From NCBI RefSeq assembly GCF_002156385.1, contig NZ_MVJM01000002.1, positions 466,921 through 530,920 of the forward strand: DNA of 64,000 nt, given 5' to 3'. This DNA comes from Halalkalibacter urbisdiaboli (lineage in GTDB: Bacteria > Bacillota > Bacilli > Bacillales > Bacillaceae_D). Position numbers and translations under genes: made by a program. The notes beneath the pieces are model-generated. The model made no database searches. It saw only the letters and a program-made list of their open reading frames with translations, and was not told where the DNA came from. Shown here piece after piece: positions 36,256 to 45,780 of this stretch. How positions within the stretch are numbered: position 1 is the stretch's first letter; each line of letters starts with the position of its first letter.

Positions 36256-36768
36256 ATGATTTACCCATACAAAGACAAAACACCCTCTATTTCTAAAAGT
36301 GCTTTTATCGCTAACTACGTAACAATTACAGGAGATGTCACTATTGGTGATGAGACGAGCATATGGTTTCAAACAGTTATTCGTGGTGACGTTTCCCCGA
36401 CTATAATTGGTAATCGGGTCAATATTCAAGATCAATCAATGCTCCATCAAAGTCCAAAATATCCTCTCATTATCGAAGACGATGTCACAGTTGGTCATCA
36501 AGTCATGCTACATAGCTGTACAATAAAGAAAAATGCATTAATCGGAATGGGGTCGATTGTTTTAGATGGTGCCGAAATTGGAGAAGGGGCTTTCATTGGA
36601 GCTGGAAGTCTAGTCCCACCAGGTAAAAAGATCCCTGCTAATTCACTTGCCTTCGGTCGCCCAGCCAAGGTCGTACGTGAATTAAATGAAGAAGATTTGA
36701 AGGATATGGCACGGATAAGAAGAGAATACGTCGAAAAAGGGCAATATTACAAGAGCCTCCAAAAATAA
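36256..36768 (+). CDS. ytoA: Gamma-carbonic-anhydrase-like hexapeptide protein YtoA
   Basis: This 170-residue protein folds as a left-handed beta-helix, with hexapeptide repeats (GDVTIGDETSIW, IGNRVNIQDQSMLHQS, VGHQVMLHSC, IGMGSIVLDGAEIGEGAFIGAGS) and a C-terminal helix. The histidines in MLHQS and GHQVMLH are the zinc ligands of gamma-carbonic anhydrases. Members of the YrdA/YtoA branch often lack measurable activity. It may therefore bind metal without being an efficient anhydrase. Single gene, with ATG after AAAGGATG. Confidence 0.85.
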   Translation: MIYPYKDKTPSISKSAFIANYVTITGDVTIGDETSIWFQTVIRGDVSPTIIGNRVNIQDQSMLHQSPKYPLIIEDDVTVGHQVMLHSCTIKKNALIGMGSIVLDGAEIGEGAFIGAGSLVPPGKKIPANSLAFGRPAKVVRELNEEDLKDMARIRREYVEKGQYYKSLQK

Positions 36769-36927
36769 TAGCGCTAATATTGCGATATTTGATTAGAGCT
36801 AAGAGATTTCCATTCCAGCTTTTGGCTCTTTTTTTCTCTTTACATTTTTGTATGATTTTAAACTTTTCTTGATAATTCCTCAATATTTGCTTGTTATGAT
36901 TAAACAAAGATAAAAGGGGGGGTTATT

Positions 36928-37455
36928 ATGCAAAAAGCGTTGTCTAAGCTTTATTTAACGGATCAGCAACTTTTTCATTGGATTAATGGAATAAGCAAGA
37001 AAGCTTTATTTCTAGCGGTGATGAAGCAAATTACTCATGTTGGTGGGGCGACATTCACAATCGGCACTTCTTTAATCCTTTGCATATTCACAAGGGATGC
37101 AGTCCGCCATATTTCAATTATTGCTGCACTTTCACTTCTATGTAGTCATCTTTTAGTTATGGTCCTTAAGCGTTCATTACCTAGACTACGCCCTTATCTC
37201 GTCCTTCCTCAAACGATTGTCATTGAAAATCCCTTTAAAGATTATTCTTTCCCCTCTGGTCACACAACGGCGATTTTTTCCGTGACCATCCCTTTTATAT
37301 TCACCTTTCAATGGCTTGCCATTCCGTTATTTTCTCTTGCTGCCATTGTTGGTGTTTCCCGAATTGCCCTTGGGCTTCATTATCCTTCAGACGTGTTAGC
37401 TGGAGCTCTACTAGGGACACTTTCAGCAGGCTGCATCCTCTTTTTTATTGGCTAG
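36928..37455 (+). CDS. PAP2-family membrane phosphatase
   Basis: A 175-residue membrane protein with five or six spans and the three PAP2 signature parts: KRSLPRLRP (C1), SFPSGHTTA (C2) and SRIALGLHYPSDVLAG (C3, SR-x5-H-x3-D). Such enzymes dephosphorylate undecaprenyl diphosphate or phosphatidate-type lipids on the outer face of the membrane. Substrate cannot be decided. It is 35 bases upstream of a glycosyltransferase gene and probably cotranscribed with it, which suggests lipid or glycolipid metabolism. Confidence 0.88.
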   Translation: MQKALSKLYLTDQQLFHWINGISKKALFLAVMKQITHVGGATFTIGTSLILCIFTRDAVRHISIIAALSLLCSHLLVMVLKRSLPRLRPYLVLPQTIVIENPFKDYSFPSGHTTAIFSVTIPFIFTFQWLAIPLFSLAAIVGVSRIALGLHYPSDVLAGALLGTLSAGCILFFIG

Positions 37456-37490
37456 TTTTAACATTATCCTTACTTTAACGGAGGGGTTTT

Positions 37491-38639
37491 ATGAAAGTTG
37501 CCATTTTTTCTGATACGTTTGTACCTCAAGTTAACGGTGTTGCCAAAACAATTAAACGACTTATCGACCACTTTGAACAACAAGGGATTGACTATCAACT
37601 ATTTGTTCCTGATGCCTTAGAACAGAGTGATTTATTCTCAAGTAATATTCATTCGTTCGTAAGTTTACCTTTCTTTCTTTACCCAGAATGCCGGATGGCT
37701 TTACCAAACCTTTTCTCTATTAAAGAAAAAATTGAAGCATTTAAACCAGATTTAATTCACATTGCTACACCATTTAATATCGGACTTACCGGATTGCATT
37801 TCGGTAAAAAATATCAGATTCCGATGGTTGGTTCATATCATACCCATTTTGATTATTATTTACGTTATTATAAGCTTACATTTATGACTGAAATGCTTTG
37901 GAAATATATGAAATGGTTCCACACACCCTTTGAGAAAACATTTGTACCATCTGAAGAAACGAAAGATTATTTAGCCGACAAAGGATTTCAAAACATTGAG
38001 CTATGGACTCGTGGTGTTGATTGTCAACTTTTTCATCCACGTTATGATAAGGAGTCAGTTCGTAAACAATATTCCATATCAAGAAAATACACGTTGCTTT
38101 ATGTAGGAAGAATGGCTCCTGAGAAAGATTTAGAGACACTTCGCCATATCATGCGACTTCTACCTAAGAATATTCAAGACGAGGTTCATTGGCTCCTTGT
38201 TGGAGACGGCCCTTTGCGTGCAGAGATGATGGAGGAATATCAGGAACATGTTACGTTTACTGGATATTTGAAAGGAGAAGCATTAGCCTCCGTTTATACA
38301 TGTGCTGATTTATTTGTATTTCCATCTAGTTCAGAAACGTTCGGAAACGTCGTATTAGAAGCTCTCGCCTCTGGTACCCCCGCAATCGTTGCTGATCAAG
38401 GAGGGGTGAAAGAAATTGTTCAGCATCGTAAAACAGGTCTTATTTGTGAAGCAAAAAATCCGCACTCATTTTCGAATGCTATCGTTTCCTTATTAACGAA
38501 TCATAGTATTCGGAAAGAAATGGGTTATGAGGCCAGGGAATATGCAAAATCGCAATCGTGGGACACAATCTTTGCTCAATTAGTGAAACAATACGAACTT
38601 GTTGCTCAAAAACAAAAAAACTTACGTCAACTTGCTTAA
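37491..38639 (+). CDS. GT4-family glycosyltransferase
   Basis: A 382-residue GT-B glycosyltransferase: MKVAIFSDTFVPQVNGVAKTI at the N-terminus, the family-4 donor motif SSSETFGNVVLEALASGTP (E-x7-E) near residues 285-305, and LLYVGRMAPEKDLE in the middle. The N-terminus resembles the mannosyl/glucosyl transferases that act on diacylglycerol or phosphatidylinositol-type acceptors, so a glycolipid product is possible. Sugar and acceptor cannot be assigned. It follows the PAP2 gene closely, with GGAGGGG as ribosome site. Confidence 0.85.
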   Translation: MKVAIFSDTFVPQVNGVAKTIKRLIDHFEQQGIDYQLFVPDALEQSDLFSSNIHSFVSLPFFLYPECRMALPNLFSIKEKIEAFKPDLIHIATPFNIGLTGLHFGKKYQIPMVGSYHTHFDYYLRYYKLTFMTEMLWKYMKWFHTPFEKTFVPSEETKDYLADKGFQNIELWTRGVDCQLFHPRYDKESVRKQYSISRKYTLLYVGRMAPEKDLETLRHIMRLLPKNIQDEVHWLLVGDGPLRAEMMEEYQEHVTFTGYLKGEALASVYTCADLFVFPSSSETFGNVVLEALASGTPAIVADQGGVKEIVQHRKTGLICEAKNPHSFSNAIVSLLTNHSIRKEMGYEAREYAKSQSWDTIFAQLVKQYELVAQKQKNLRQLA

Positions 38640-38700
38640 TACCTTGAATAGAATTGATTATTATTATCAATACTAGAAGTAATGTTTCATAAACTAAAAA

Positions 38701-38890
38701 AGGGCGTTTCGCGAAAAGGGTGCTTTTCCCTTTTTCAATGCCCTCGAAGCAATGTGCGGAGCCGTTGCCATCTTTTTAAAAGCCTGCTATGAGTGGGTTT
38801 CTCATAGCAGGCAAGCAACGTGTGGATCCATTGCTACTGAGGCATTGAAAAAGGTTGGTTTTTACCTTTTTCGTGGCTTCCGTTTCCGCC
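38701..38890. repeat. Composite intergenic hairpin repeat, copy 1
   Basis: This stretch after the glycosyltransferase contains AATGTGCGGAGCCGTTGCC (38751-38769), then CCTGCTATGAG, loop, CTCATAGCAGG (a strong hairpin) and CAACGTGTGGATCCATTGC. Terminator-like arms flank it (GGGCGTTTCGCGAAAAGGG; AAAAAGGTTGGTTTTTACC). Almost the same order recurs at 61.5-61.7 kb, and a related hairpin at 53.7 kb. No protein is encoded. Confidence 0.8.
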
Positions 38891-38897
38891 GCCCTTT

Positions 38898-39053
38898 TTA
38901 GTGAGTAGGTTCAAATGTTTGGCAATCTGTTTCTTTTTGAGATTCTGCTTCCTTACCGGTGTGGCTAACAACATAAATTCGATCAGCTTGACAAAGGTTT
39001 CCCTCTGCCCAATACGTACAGTTATTCACTTCACATAATACATCTTGAGCCAT
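38898..39053 (-). CDS. DUF1540 domain small protein
   Basis: A 51-residue protein starting MAQDVLCEVNNCTYWAEGN, with four cysteines (C7, C12, C21, C44) in the spacing seen in DUF1540 proteins. These are small putative metal-binding proteins common in spore formers. AGGAGGTG sits 5 bases before the ATG. It stands alone next to the intergenic repeat. The function is unknown; the cysteine pattern is the main evidence. Confidence 0.82.
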   Translation of the reverse strand: MAQDVLCEVNNCTYWAEGNLCQADRIYVVSHTGKEAESQKETDCQTFEPTH

Positions 39054-39161
39054 ATTAACACCTCCTTCTCACTAACAGTTTGACCAGTTTTCTATAACGG
39101 CATACAGGGGATGAATGGCTTTTTCTTAATGACATTTCTAAAGGTTTTCCTCAGAATAAAG

Positions 39162-39187
39162 AAGCCCGCTAGCATATTAGCGGGCTT
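39162..39187 (-). terminator. Terminator after metK
   Basis: AAGCCCGCTA, 6-base loop, TAGCGGGCTT directly past the metK stop codon; on the minus strand it runs into TCTTTATTCTG. Confidence 0.8.
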
Positions 39188-39194
39188 GTCTATT

Positions 39195-40400
39195 TTATAG
39201 TCCTGCTTGTTCTTTTAACGTACTTGCTTTGTCCGTTTGCTCCCAAGGAAGTTCAACATCTGTACGACCAAAGTGGCCATATGCTGCTGTTTGCTTATAG
39301 ATTGGGCGTCTAAGATCAAGCATTTTAATAATTCCGGCTGGACGAAGGTCAAAATTGTCTCTTACTAGAGAAACTAATGTCTCTTCTGAAACTTTTCCTG
39401 TGCCAAATGTATCAATAGAAATAGATACAGGCTGTGCTACCCCAATGGCATAAGCTAGCTGAACTTCACATTTATCCGCTAAACCAGCTGCTACAATGTT
39501 TTTAGCAACATAACGTGCCGCATAAGCACCTGAACGGTCAACCTTTGTCGCATCCTTACCAGAAAATGCTCCACCACCGTGTCGAGCATAACCACCGTAC
39601 GTATCAACAATAATCTTACGCCCAGTAAGGCCAGCATCTCCTTGAGGCCCACCAATGACGAAGCGGCCTGTTGGGTTGATAAAGTACTTCGTATCTTCAT
39701 CAATTAATTCAGCTGGTACAACATGATTAATGACATACTCTTTTAAGTTACGTTGAATTTGCTCAAGTGAAACTTCTGGATGATGTTGCGTTGAAATGAC
39801 AATCGTATCAATACGAGCTGGCTTTCCATCTTCATCATACTCAACTGTTACCTGAGTTTTTCCATCTGGGCGAAGATACGGAAGAATTTCTTCTTTACGT
39901 ACCTCCGTTAAGCGACGTGCAAGTTTATGACTTAATGAAATTGGTAAAGGCATTAACTCTTTTGTTTCGTTATTTGCATAACCAAACATTAAACCTTGGT
40001 CACCAGCACCAATTGCTTCGATTTCAGCATCTGTCATTTGCCCTTCGCGCGCTTCAAGCGCTTTATTGACACCTGCTGCAATGTCAGCTGACTGCTCATC
40101 AATTGAAGTTAATACCGCGCATGTTTCAGCATCAAATCCGTATTTCGCACGAGTATAGCCAATTCCCTTAACCGTTTCACGTACAATTTTCGGAATGTCT
40201 ACATACGTACTTGTCGTAATTTCACCGGCCACTAGGACTAATCCTGTATTTACAGATGTTTCACACGCTACACGTGCATTTGGGTCACTTTTTAAAATTT
40301 CATCGAGAATCGCATCCGAGATTTGGTCACAAATCTTATCGGGATGACCTTCCGTTACTGATTCCGATGTAAATAAGCGACGACTTTTCTTTTCTACCAT
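39195..40400 (-). CDS. metK: S-adenosylmethionine synthetase
   Basis: A 401-residue enzyme with [14 protein letters not shown] at the N-terminus (ATP/Mg site), [12 protein letters not shown], and [23 protein letters not shown] (the P-loop-like segment). It makes SAM from methionine and ATP, supplying the methyltransferases and radical SAM enzymes in this window. The ATG at 40400 follows GAGGAGG and matches the family N-terminus. An S-box riboswitch in its leader should shut it off when SAM is plentiful. Confidence 0.97.
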   Translation of the reverse strand: MVEKKSRRLFTSESVTEGHPDKICDQISDAILDEILKSDPNARVACETSVNTGLVLVAGEITTSTYVDIPKIVRETVKGIGYTRAKYGFDAETCAVLTSIDEQSADIAAGVNKALEAREGQMTDAEIEAIGAGDQGLMFGYANNETKELMPLPISLSHKLARRLTEVRKEEILPYLRPDGKTQVTVEYDEDGKPARIDTIVISTQHHPEVSLEQIQRNLKEYVINHVVPAELIDEDTKYFINPTGRFVIGGPQGDAGLTGRKIIVDTYGGYARHGGGAFSGKDATKVDRSGAYAARYVAKNIVAAGLADKCEVQLAYAIGVAQPVSISIDTFGTGKVSEETLVSLVRDNFDLRPAGIIKMLDLRRPIYKQTAAYGHFGRTDVELPWEQTDKASTLKEQAGL

Positions 40401-40503
40401 GTTCAAATATCCTCCTCTGCACAAACTAGCATGTGCGAATAATTGATACGGCACTCGTTCCCCGCTAAAGGCTAAGACCCTTAGCTGTAGACGTGTATAA
40501 ACG

Positions 40504-40662
40504 AGAAAAACCCAATTCCGTAGAGGAAAAGGGTTGAATGTTTACCTTCCGCCTCTTATCGTCCAAGGCAATGCCTTGCAGGTTAGCACCTTTTCACTCA
40601 GGGCATGAGTGTTGGTTGCTGGGTTTCTTCGGGCCTGTCCCTCCACCTACTCAGGATAAGAG
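40504..40662 (-). ncRNA. SAM-I (S-box) riboswitch of metK
   Basis: On the minus strand the leader begins CTCTTATCCTGAGTAGGTGG and continues GGGACAGGCCC and GAAACCCAGCAACC, the S-box consensus. It closes with GATAAGAG (P1 pairing with the first CTCTTATC; 40655-40662 with 40553-40560). A terminator follows (AACCC/GGGTT with TTTTT, 40536-40504). SAM binding should favour the terminator and lower metK expression. The rest of the 348-base gap up to the next gene holds only a further small hairpin. Confidence 0.95.
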
Positions 40663-40748
40663 TATCCGTTCGCGACATATCATATCGCACATACTTCTTA
40701 ATGTCAATGTCTTAGACGTGAAAAAAGGAAGACCCAAAAATAGTCTTC

Positions 40749-41087
40749 CTAATAAGGTGTTCGGTTATTCTCTTGATTGCTTTCTTGCTTTCTTTTTTCT
40801 TCCTCTTCCTGTCTTATTTGCTCCCGCATTTGAAGTCGAAGCAATTCATCTTGATTATCTCTCGGCTTCACTTGACTGTAAACACCACTAGCGGTTAATC
40901 CAATGACTAATGCCACTAATAATTCTTCTCCCCACTCTCTCGGAATAAACCAAAGGATACAAGCGATGGCGATAGCAACTAATGCCCGATATTTTTTTTC
41001 AATTCCAAATGCATTTCCTATTACTGTCACCAAAGCCGCTACAACAGCGGAGACCGTCGCTAAGTCCATCATTGACACTTCCTGCAT
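40749..41087 (-). CDS. Small membrane protein with charged tail, unknown
   Basis: About 112 residues: two hydrophobic stretches (TVSAVVAALVTVIGNAFG and YRALVAIAIACILWFIP, with further hydrophobic LLVALVIGLTASGVY) and then a long Glu/Arg/Gln-rich tail (MREQIRQEEEEKRKQ). The layout is holin-like but there is no lysis gene nearby. The ATG at 41087 follows GAGGAGG; upstream codons to 41204 are open but lack a ribosome site. It is divergent from pckA. Not recognised. Confidence 0.65.
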   Translation of the reverse strand: MQEVSMMDLATVSAVVAALVTVIGNAFGIEKKYRALVAIAIACILWFIPREWGEELLVALVIGLTASGVYSQVKPRDNQDELLRLQMREQIRQEEEEKRKQESNQENNRTPY

Positions 41088-41279
41088 GTTGAGAACCTCC
41101 TCACTATTCCTTTTCTTACCGTATGCAAAACAAATTAAATTGGTTACTAAAAGCAAAATGCACATTTTTTTCTTAATGTTCACAAAAAGTCTAGACGAAT
41201 TCATATAATGTGTTATACTAAATAAAAATTATGACACATTAATATCTATTAAATAACTAAACGAAAGGATTTGTGATGA

Positions 41280-42863
41280 ATGAAAGCACTTAAAAAGCTA
41301 TCCAAACTTGAATATATTCTAGATGGGACAGGTGCACTACACGATTTACCATTACCTACTTTGATTGAAAAATCATTAATGAGAAAAGAAGGTGTTTTAA
41401 CTGCATCTGGGGCTTTAAGTGTTGAAACTGGCGCCTATACAGGACGTTCACCTAAGGACAAATTTATAGTAAAAGAACCTAGCGTGGCCGATAAAATTAA
41501 TTGGGGAAAAGTAAACCAACCAATTGAGAAAGCTGTATTCAATCATTTATTAAACAAAGTTCTTGATTTTCTTGCTGAGAAAGATGAGCTTTTCGTTTCG
41601 AGAGGTTATGCCGGAGCAGATTCTCGCCACCGTTTACCGTTACTAGTTGTGAATGAGTTTGCTTGGCATCAAGTTTTTGCAAGACAATTATTTATTCGAC
41701 CTGATAACCATGATATTAGTGAGAATCAACGTCCATTTACGATTATTTCGGCACCAACCTTTAAGGCTGATCCTGCTGTTGACGGAACGAATTCTGAGGC
41801 TTTTGTTATTATTTCATTTGAGGAAAGAATTGTGTTGATTGGCGGTACAGAATATGCTGGAGAAATGAAGAAATCTATTTTTTCCGTAATGAATTACTTG
41901 TTACCTGAACAAAATGTACTTCCGATGCACTGTTCGGCTAATGTAGGAAAAGAGGGAGATGTCGCTCTATTTTTCGGACTTTCTGGAACTGGAAAAACAA
42001 CGTTATCTGCTGATCCAAATCGGTTCTTAATCGGAGATGATGAACACGGCTGGTCAACGAACGGGGTGTTCAATATTGAAGGTGGCTGTTATGCAAAATG
42101 CATCAACCTTTCGGAAGAGAAGGAACCTCAAATTTGGAATGCGATTCGATATGGGACAGTACTTGAAAATGTAATCATTGTACCTGAAACGAGGTTACCA
42201 AATTTTAACGATACAGCAATAACAGAAAACACGAGAGCAGCCTATGCATTAGATGCAATTCCTAATGCCTTAACACCTAGTGTTGCAGGTCATCCTGACA
42301 CAATTATTTTCTTGACTGCTGATGCTTTCGGTGTCCTACCACCGATTAGTAGATTGACGAAAGAACAAGCGATGTATCACTTTCTTTCTGGATACACGAG
42401 TAAGCTTGCTGGAACAGAACGTGGTATCACCGAGCCAGAAGCAACGTTTTCTACATGCTTCGGTGCCCCATTTCTCCCATTAGCTGCTCACCGTTATGCT
42501 AAAATGCTTGGTGAAAAAATTGCTTCTCATGATGTCCAGGTGTTCCTAGTAAACACAGGCTGGTCTGGGGGGCCTTACGGAGTCGGAAAGCGGATGAACC
42601 TCGCACATACTAGAGCAATGATTCAAGCGGCACTTCAAGGTGAACTAAAACAAGCAGAAACGACAATTGATCCTATATTCGGTATGCACATTCCTCTGCA
42701 TTGCCCTGGTGTTCCGGATAACGTTTTACAACCAAGAGACACATGGGAAGACAAAGCAGCCTATGATGAAAAAGCAAGAGAGTTAGCCCTTAATTTCAAA
42801 GAAAACTTCGAAAAATTCTCACCCGTCGCTTCAGAAATCAAGCAAGCTGGACCACTAATTTGA
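41280..42863 (+). CDS. pckA: Phosphoenolpyruvate carboxykinase (ATP)
   Basis: A 527-residue enzyme with [18 protein letters not shown], the substrate-side loop, [17 protein letters not shown] (P-loop), IGDDEHGWS (metal) and [18 protein letters not shown]. It converts oxaloacetate and ATP to PEP, the entry step of gluconeogenesis. The ATG at 41280 is preceded by GAAAGGA. In B. subtilis the neighbouring order metK-pckA is the same, on divergent strands. The gene is followed by an intergenic hairpin and repeat. Confidence 0.96.
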   Translation: MKALKKLSKLEYILDGTGALHDLPLPTLIEKSLMRKEGVLTASGALSVETGAYTGRSPKDKFIVKEPSVADKINWGKVNQPIEKAVFNHLLNKVLDFLAEKDELFVSRGYAGADSRHRLPLLVVNEFAWHQVFARQLFIRPDNHDISENQRPFTIISAPTFKADPAVDGTNSEAFVIISFEERIVLIGGTEYAGEMKKSIFSVMNYLLPEQNVLPMHCSANVGKEGDVALFFGLSGTGKTTLSADPNRFLIGDDEHGWSTNGVFNIEGGCYAKCINLSEEKEPQIWNAIRYGTVLENVIIVPETRLPNFNDTAITENTRAAYALDAIPNALTPSVAGHPDTIIFLTADAFGVLPPISRLTKEQAMYHFLSGYTSKLAGTERGITEPEATFSTCFGAPFLPLAAHRYAKMLGEKIASHDVQVFLVNTGWSGGPYGVGKRMNLAHTRAMIQAALQGELKQAETTIDPIFGMHIPLHCPGVPDNVLQPRDTWEDKAAYDEKARELALNFKENFEKFSPVASEIKQAGPLI

Positions 42864-42865
42864 TA

Positions 42866-43044
42866 ACAACAGCGGCTTTGCCGCTGTTGTTAGAAGCAAT
42901 CGGCGGTGCCTCTGCCTTCTTTTTAAGTCCCAACAAGCACTCTTCTTGTTGGGACGTGCAGAGCGTAAGCCATTGCTCTTCTATGATTAAACTCTCAAGA
43001 TTCTTTTCGGCTTTGCCGCTGTTGTTAGAAGCAATCGGCGGTGC
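42866..43044. repeat. Hairpin pair and duplicated 37-bp segment after pckA
   Basis: AACAACAGCGGC TTT GCCGCTGTTGTT forms a perfect hairpin just past pckA. The segment from CGGCTTTGCCGCTG to AATCGGCGGTGC recurs at about 42874-42910 and 43008-43044. Between the copies lies a second strong hairpin, AGTCCCAACAAG / CTTGTTGGGAC. The first hairpin may act as the pckA terminator. No protein is predicted. Confidence 0.75.
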
Positions 43045-43098
43045 TTTGACTTCCAAGTCCCTACGAACTTGAGAAGGCTTCAAAAGTGTAAAATATTT

Positions 43099-43128
43099 AA
43101 GTAGTGCGTCGGAGTCGACCCACTACTT
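43099..43128 (-). terminator. Terminator after ytmA
   Basis: AAGTAGTG (43099-43106) pairs with CACTACTT (43121-43128), extended by GTCGACTCCGAC in the loop; it overlaps the end of ytmA and is followed on either side by T- or A-rich sequence. Confidence 0.65.
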
Positions 43129-43914
43129 TTATTTTATTTGAGCCTTCATCCATTTAGCAGCCTGTTGTAAGACATATAATTGATCTTTTACAGGGAATTG
43201 ATGCGAAAACTGAGGATATATCCATGTATTGAATGATTTATTATGTTCCCGTAAAGCTCGTTTAAGCCGAAGTGCATGTTCAACCGATACATGCTCATCT
43301 TTTTTTCCATGAATAATTAAGACAGGTGAATTAAGCTGGTCTAAATGTAATAAAGGCGTACGCCATTCATATCTTTCCGGATACTTTGCGGGTGAACCTA
43401 TAACTCGCTTCATCATTCTTCGTAAATCAACCCGTTCTTCATACGTTAAAAACATATCACTTACCCCGTTCCAGCTTGTAACCGAGGCAACCTCTCTTCT
43501 TTCTAATGCTGTTAATAGAGCCATCACTCCACCACGAGAAAATCCAACAACATGGATTTGATGCTGTTTAACGTTTGGATGAGCCTTTAACAAATCAAAG
43601 GCATAAACCGCATCCATCCGATCTTCACCACAAAAATCTTCTTGCCCCTCTCCTCCAAGGTTACCACGGTAAAAAGGTGCCATGACGATAAATCCTTGGG
43701 ATGCCCATTGAATGACACGTTGAATTCGAACCATACCTACTTTTTTTATTCCACCTCTTAAATAAAGAAGCCCAGGTAAAGAAGCATTGTCTAATTGTGG
43801 AATAGCCAAATACCCCTTTACACGAAGACCTTCACTTTTATATGTGACAATAAATAAGGATACACGTGGATGCGGAGAAGGAACCCGTTCAGTATGTAAG
43901 ATTTCACTATTCAA
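43129..43914 (-). CDS. ytmA: YtmA, alpha/beta hydrolase (prolyl-oligopeptidase type)
   Basis: A 261-residue alpha/beta hydrolase with nucleophile motif VVGFSRGGVMALL, Asp in LIIHGKKDEHVS and His in YPQFSHQFP. The sequence LLYLRGGIKKVGMVR and APFYRGNLGGEG match B. subtilis YtmA. The substrate is unknown; peptidase or esterase activity is expected. I chose the TTG at 43914 with AAAGGAG 8 bases upstream, since an ATG further upstream gives an N-terminus absent from the family. It is divergent from ytlA. Confidence 0.85.
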   Translation of the reverse strand: MNSEILHTERVPSPHPRVSLFIVTYKSEGLRVKGYLAIPQLDNASLPGLLYLRGGIKKVGMVRIQRVIQWASQGFIVMAPFYRGNLGGEGQEDFCGEDRMDAVYAFDLLKAHPNVKQHQIHVVGFSRGGVMALLTALERREVASVTSWNGVSDMFLTYEERVDLRRMMKRVIGSPAKYPERYEWRTPLLHLDQLNSPVLIIHGKKDEHVSVEHALRLKRALREHNKSFNTWIYPQFSHQFPVKDQLYVLQQAAKWMKAQIK

Positions 43915-44006
43915 GCCCTCATCTCCTTTCAAAGTTAGATTAACACATTTCGTTAGTGATACATACACTATTACATCACAGAGGTATTTTAAAGGAGTTG
44001 ACCACC

Positions 44007-45002
44007 ATGAAAGCGATTTTCAAAAAATCGTTTATTCTCTTCTCGGGCGTCTTACTTATTCTCGTTTCAACATCTTGTTCTCGTTCCTCAAATGATACGG
44101 TGCGACTAGCAGAAGTGACCCGTTCCATCTTTTATGCCCCCCTATACGCTGCTATCTCTCAAGGCTTTTTTGAAGAGGAAGGTATTGACTTAGAACTAAC
44201 AACAACATGGGGTGGGGATAAAACTATGACAACTCTCCTATCCGACGGAGCAGACATTGCCCTAGTTGGGGCAGAAACCTCTATCTATGTATATGCTCAA
44301 GGCTCAACCGATCCTGCAATCAATTTTGCTGCCCTTACTCAAACCGACGGTACCTTTTTAGTGTCTAGAGAGAAATTGGACTCATTTGAATGGGATGATT
44401 TGAAAGGTGGTACCTTCTTAGGTCAGCGGAAAGGTGGAATGCCACAAATGGTGGGTGAGCATGTTTTACGTTTACACGGTATCAATCCTCAGCAAGACTT
44501 AGAACTCATTCAAAACATTGATTTCGGAAACATTCCAAGTGCCTTTGCATCTGGGACTGGTGACTTTGTTCAACTTTTCGAGCCACAAGCAACTCAGTTT
44601 GAGAACGAAGGAATCGGTCATGTCGTCGCCTCATTCGGGACCGAGTCAGGGAAAGTTCCATACACTGGTTTTATGGCAAAACAAAGTACAATTAAAAAGG
44701 ATAAAGACGTGTTAGAACGTTTTACAAAAGCATTATACAAGGGGCAGCAATGGGTACAGGAACAGCCCGATGACGTCGTAGCAGAAGCTATCGTTGGTCA
44801 TTTTGAAGATACACCAGTTGAACTTGTTACCCAAGTCGTTGATCGTTATAAATCTCAAGGTTCTTACGCTACCACTCCCCTTTTAAGCCCTGAAGCATGG
44901 GAAAATCTCCAAATGATCATGGAAGAATCCGGAGATTTGCCGGAATATGTAGATTACGAGGAACTTGTTGATACCTCAATTGCTGAGAGTGTGATGAATT
45001 AG
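44007..45002 (+). CDS. ytlA: YtlA, NMT1/SsuA-like ABC substrate-binding lipoprotein
   Basis: A 331-residue lipoprotein: signal FILFSGVLLILVSTSC with a lipobox cysteine at about residue 24, then EVTRSIFYAPLYAAISQGFFEEEGIDLELTTTWGG, the SsuA/THI5 fold. It binds a small ligand, possibly a sulfonate, nitrate-like anion or pyrimidine precursor, outside the cell and hands it to YtlD/YtlC. The ligand is unknown. The ATG at 44007 follows AAAGGAG. It is the first gene of the ytlA-ytlC-ytlD operon. Confidence 0.85.
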   Translation: MKAIFKKSFILFSGVLLILVSTSCSRSSNDTVRLAEVTRSIFYAPLYAAISQGFFEEEGIDLELTTTWGGDKTMTTLLSDGADIALVGAETSIYVYAQGSTDPAINFAALTQTDGTFLVSREKLDSFEWDDLKGGTFLGQRKGGMPQMVGEHVLRLHGINPQQDLELIQNIDFGNIPSAFASGTGDFVQLFEPQATQFENEGIGHVVASFGTESGKVPYTGFMAKQSTIKKDKDVLERFTKALYKGQQWVQEQPDDVVAEAIVGHFEDTPVELVTQVVDRYKSQGSYATTPLLSPEAWENLQMIMEESGDLPEYVDYEELVDTSIAESVMN

Positions 45003-45015
45003 GAAGGTGGTATCG

Positions 45016-45780
45016 ATGTCTAAATTAAGGCTTGATCATGTTTCAATGACCTATTTAACAAAAAAAGAGGCAACAACTGCTCTTGAGAATATCAACTTGA
45101 ATGTCGAGGACGGAGAATTCATCTCCATCCTCGGTCCAAGCGGGTGTGGAAAGACTACTCTACTTTCTCTAATTGCCGGTCTTCTTTCCCCAACCTCTGG
45201 ATCGATTTTACTCGATGGGAAAAATGTAAAAGAAAAAGATATAAATATCGGCTATATGCTTCAGCAGGATTATTTATTTCCATGGTTAACGATCGAAGCC
45301 AATATTACCATCGGTCAAAAAATCCTACGGCAAGACTTAAAAAAAGGCTTAAAGGAAGCCGTCACCTTGCTAGATAAAATGGGGCTAGCGGATAAACGAA
45401 ATCATTATCCTAATCAATTATCAGGAGGGATGCGTCAACGTGTCGCACTCGTTCGCATGCTTGCGACCAACCCATCCTTAATGCTACTGGACGAACCATT
45501 TTCAGCACTGGATTACCAGACAAAACTTAAGCTAGAAGACTTGGTCTTTACAACCTTAAAAACAGAACAGAAAACAGCCATTCTCGTTACCCACGATATT
45601 GGAGAGGCCATTGCGATGTCCGACAGAATCGTTCTACTCTCCCCTAGACCCGGTCGCATTCATCGAATCTTTCAGATGCCAAAAGACGTTAGAAACGCCT
45701 TGCCTTTTGAAGCAAGACAATCTTTTGCATATAACGAACAGTTTCAGATAATATGGAAGGAGTTGGAGAGCCTTGAATGA
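45016..45780 (+). CDS. ytlC: YtlC, ABC transporter ATP-binding protein
   Basis: A 254-residue ATPase of the nitrate/sulfonate/taurine type: Walker [11 protein letters not shown]-loop [10 protein letters not shown], signature [11 protein letters not shown], Walker [13 protein letters not shown] and switch His in [10 protein letters not shown]. The ATG at 45016 is preceded by GGAAGGTGG. The stop overlaps the ytlD start by eight bases. It energises the permease YtlD. Confidence 0.93.
   Translation: MSKLRLDHVSMTYLTKKEATTALENINLNVEDGEFISILGPSGCGKTTLLSLIAGLLSPTSGSILLDGKNVKEKDINIGYMLQQDYLFPWLTIEANITIGQKILRQDLKKGLKEAVTLLDKMGLADKRNHYPNQLSGGMRQRVALVRMLATNPSLMLLDEPFSALDYQTKLKLEDLVFTTLKTEQKTAILVTHDIGEAIAMSDRIVLLSPRPGRIHRIFQMPKDVRNALPFEARQSFAYNEQFQIIWKELESLE

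Noticed and set aside
42838-43083. An 81-residue minus-strand ORF with the repeated APPIASNNSGKA motif
   Set aside because: The repeat in the protein comes from the duplicated intergenic hairpin segment, and no ribosome site is present.
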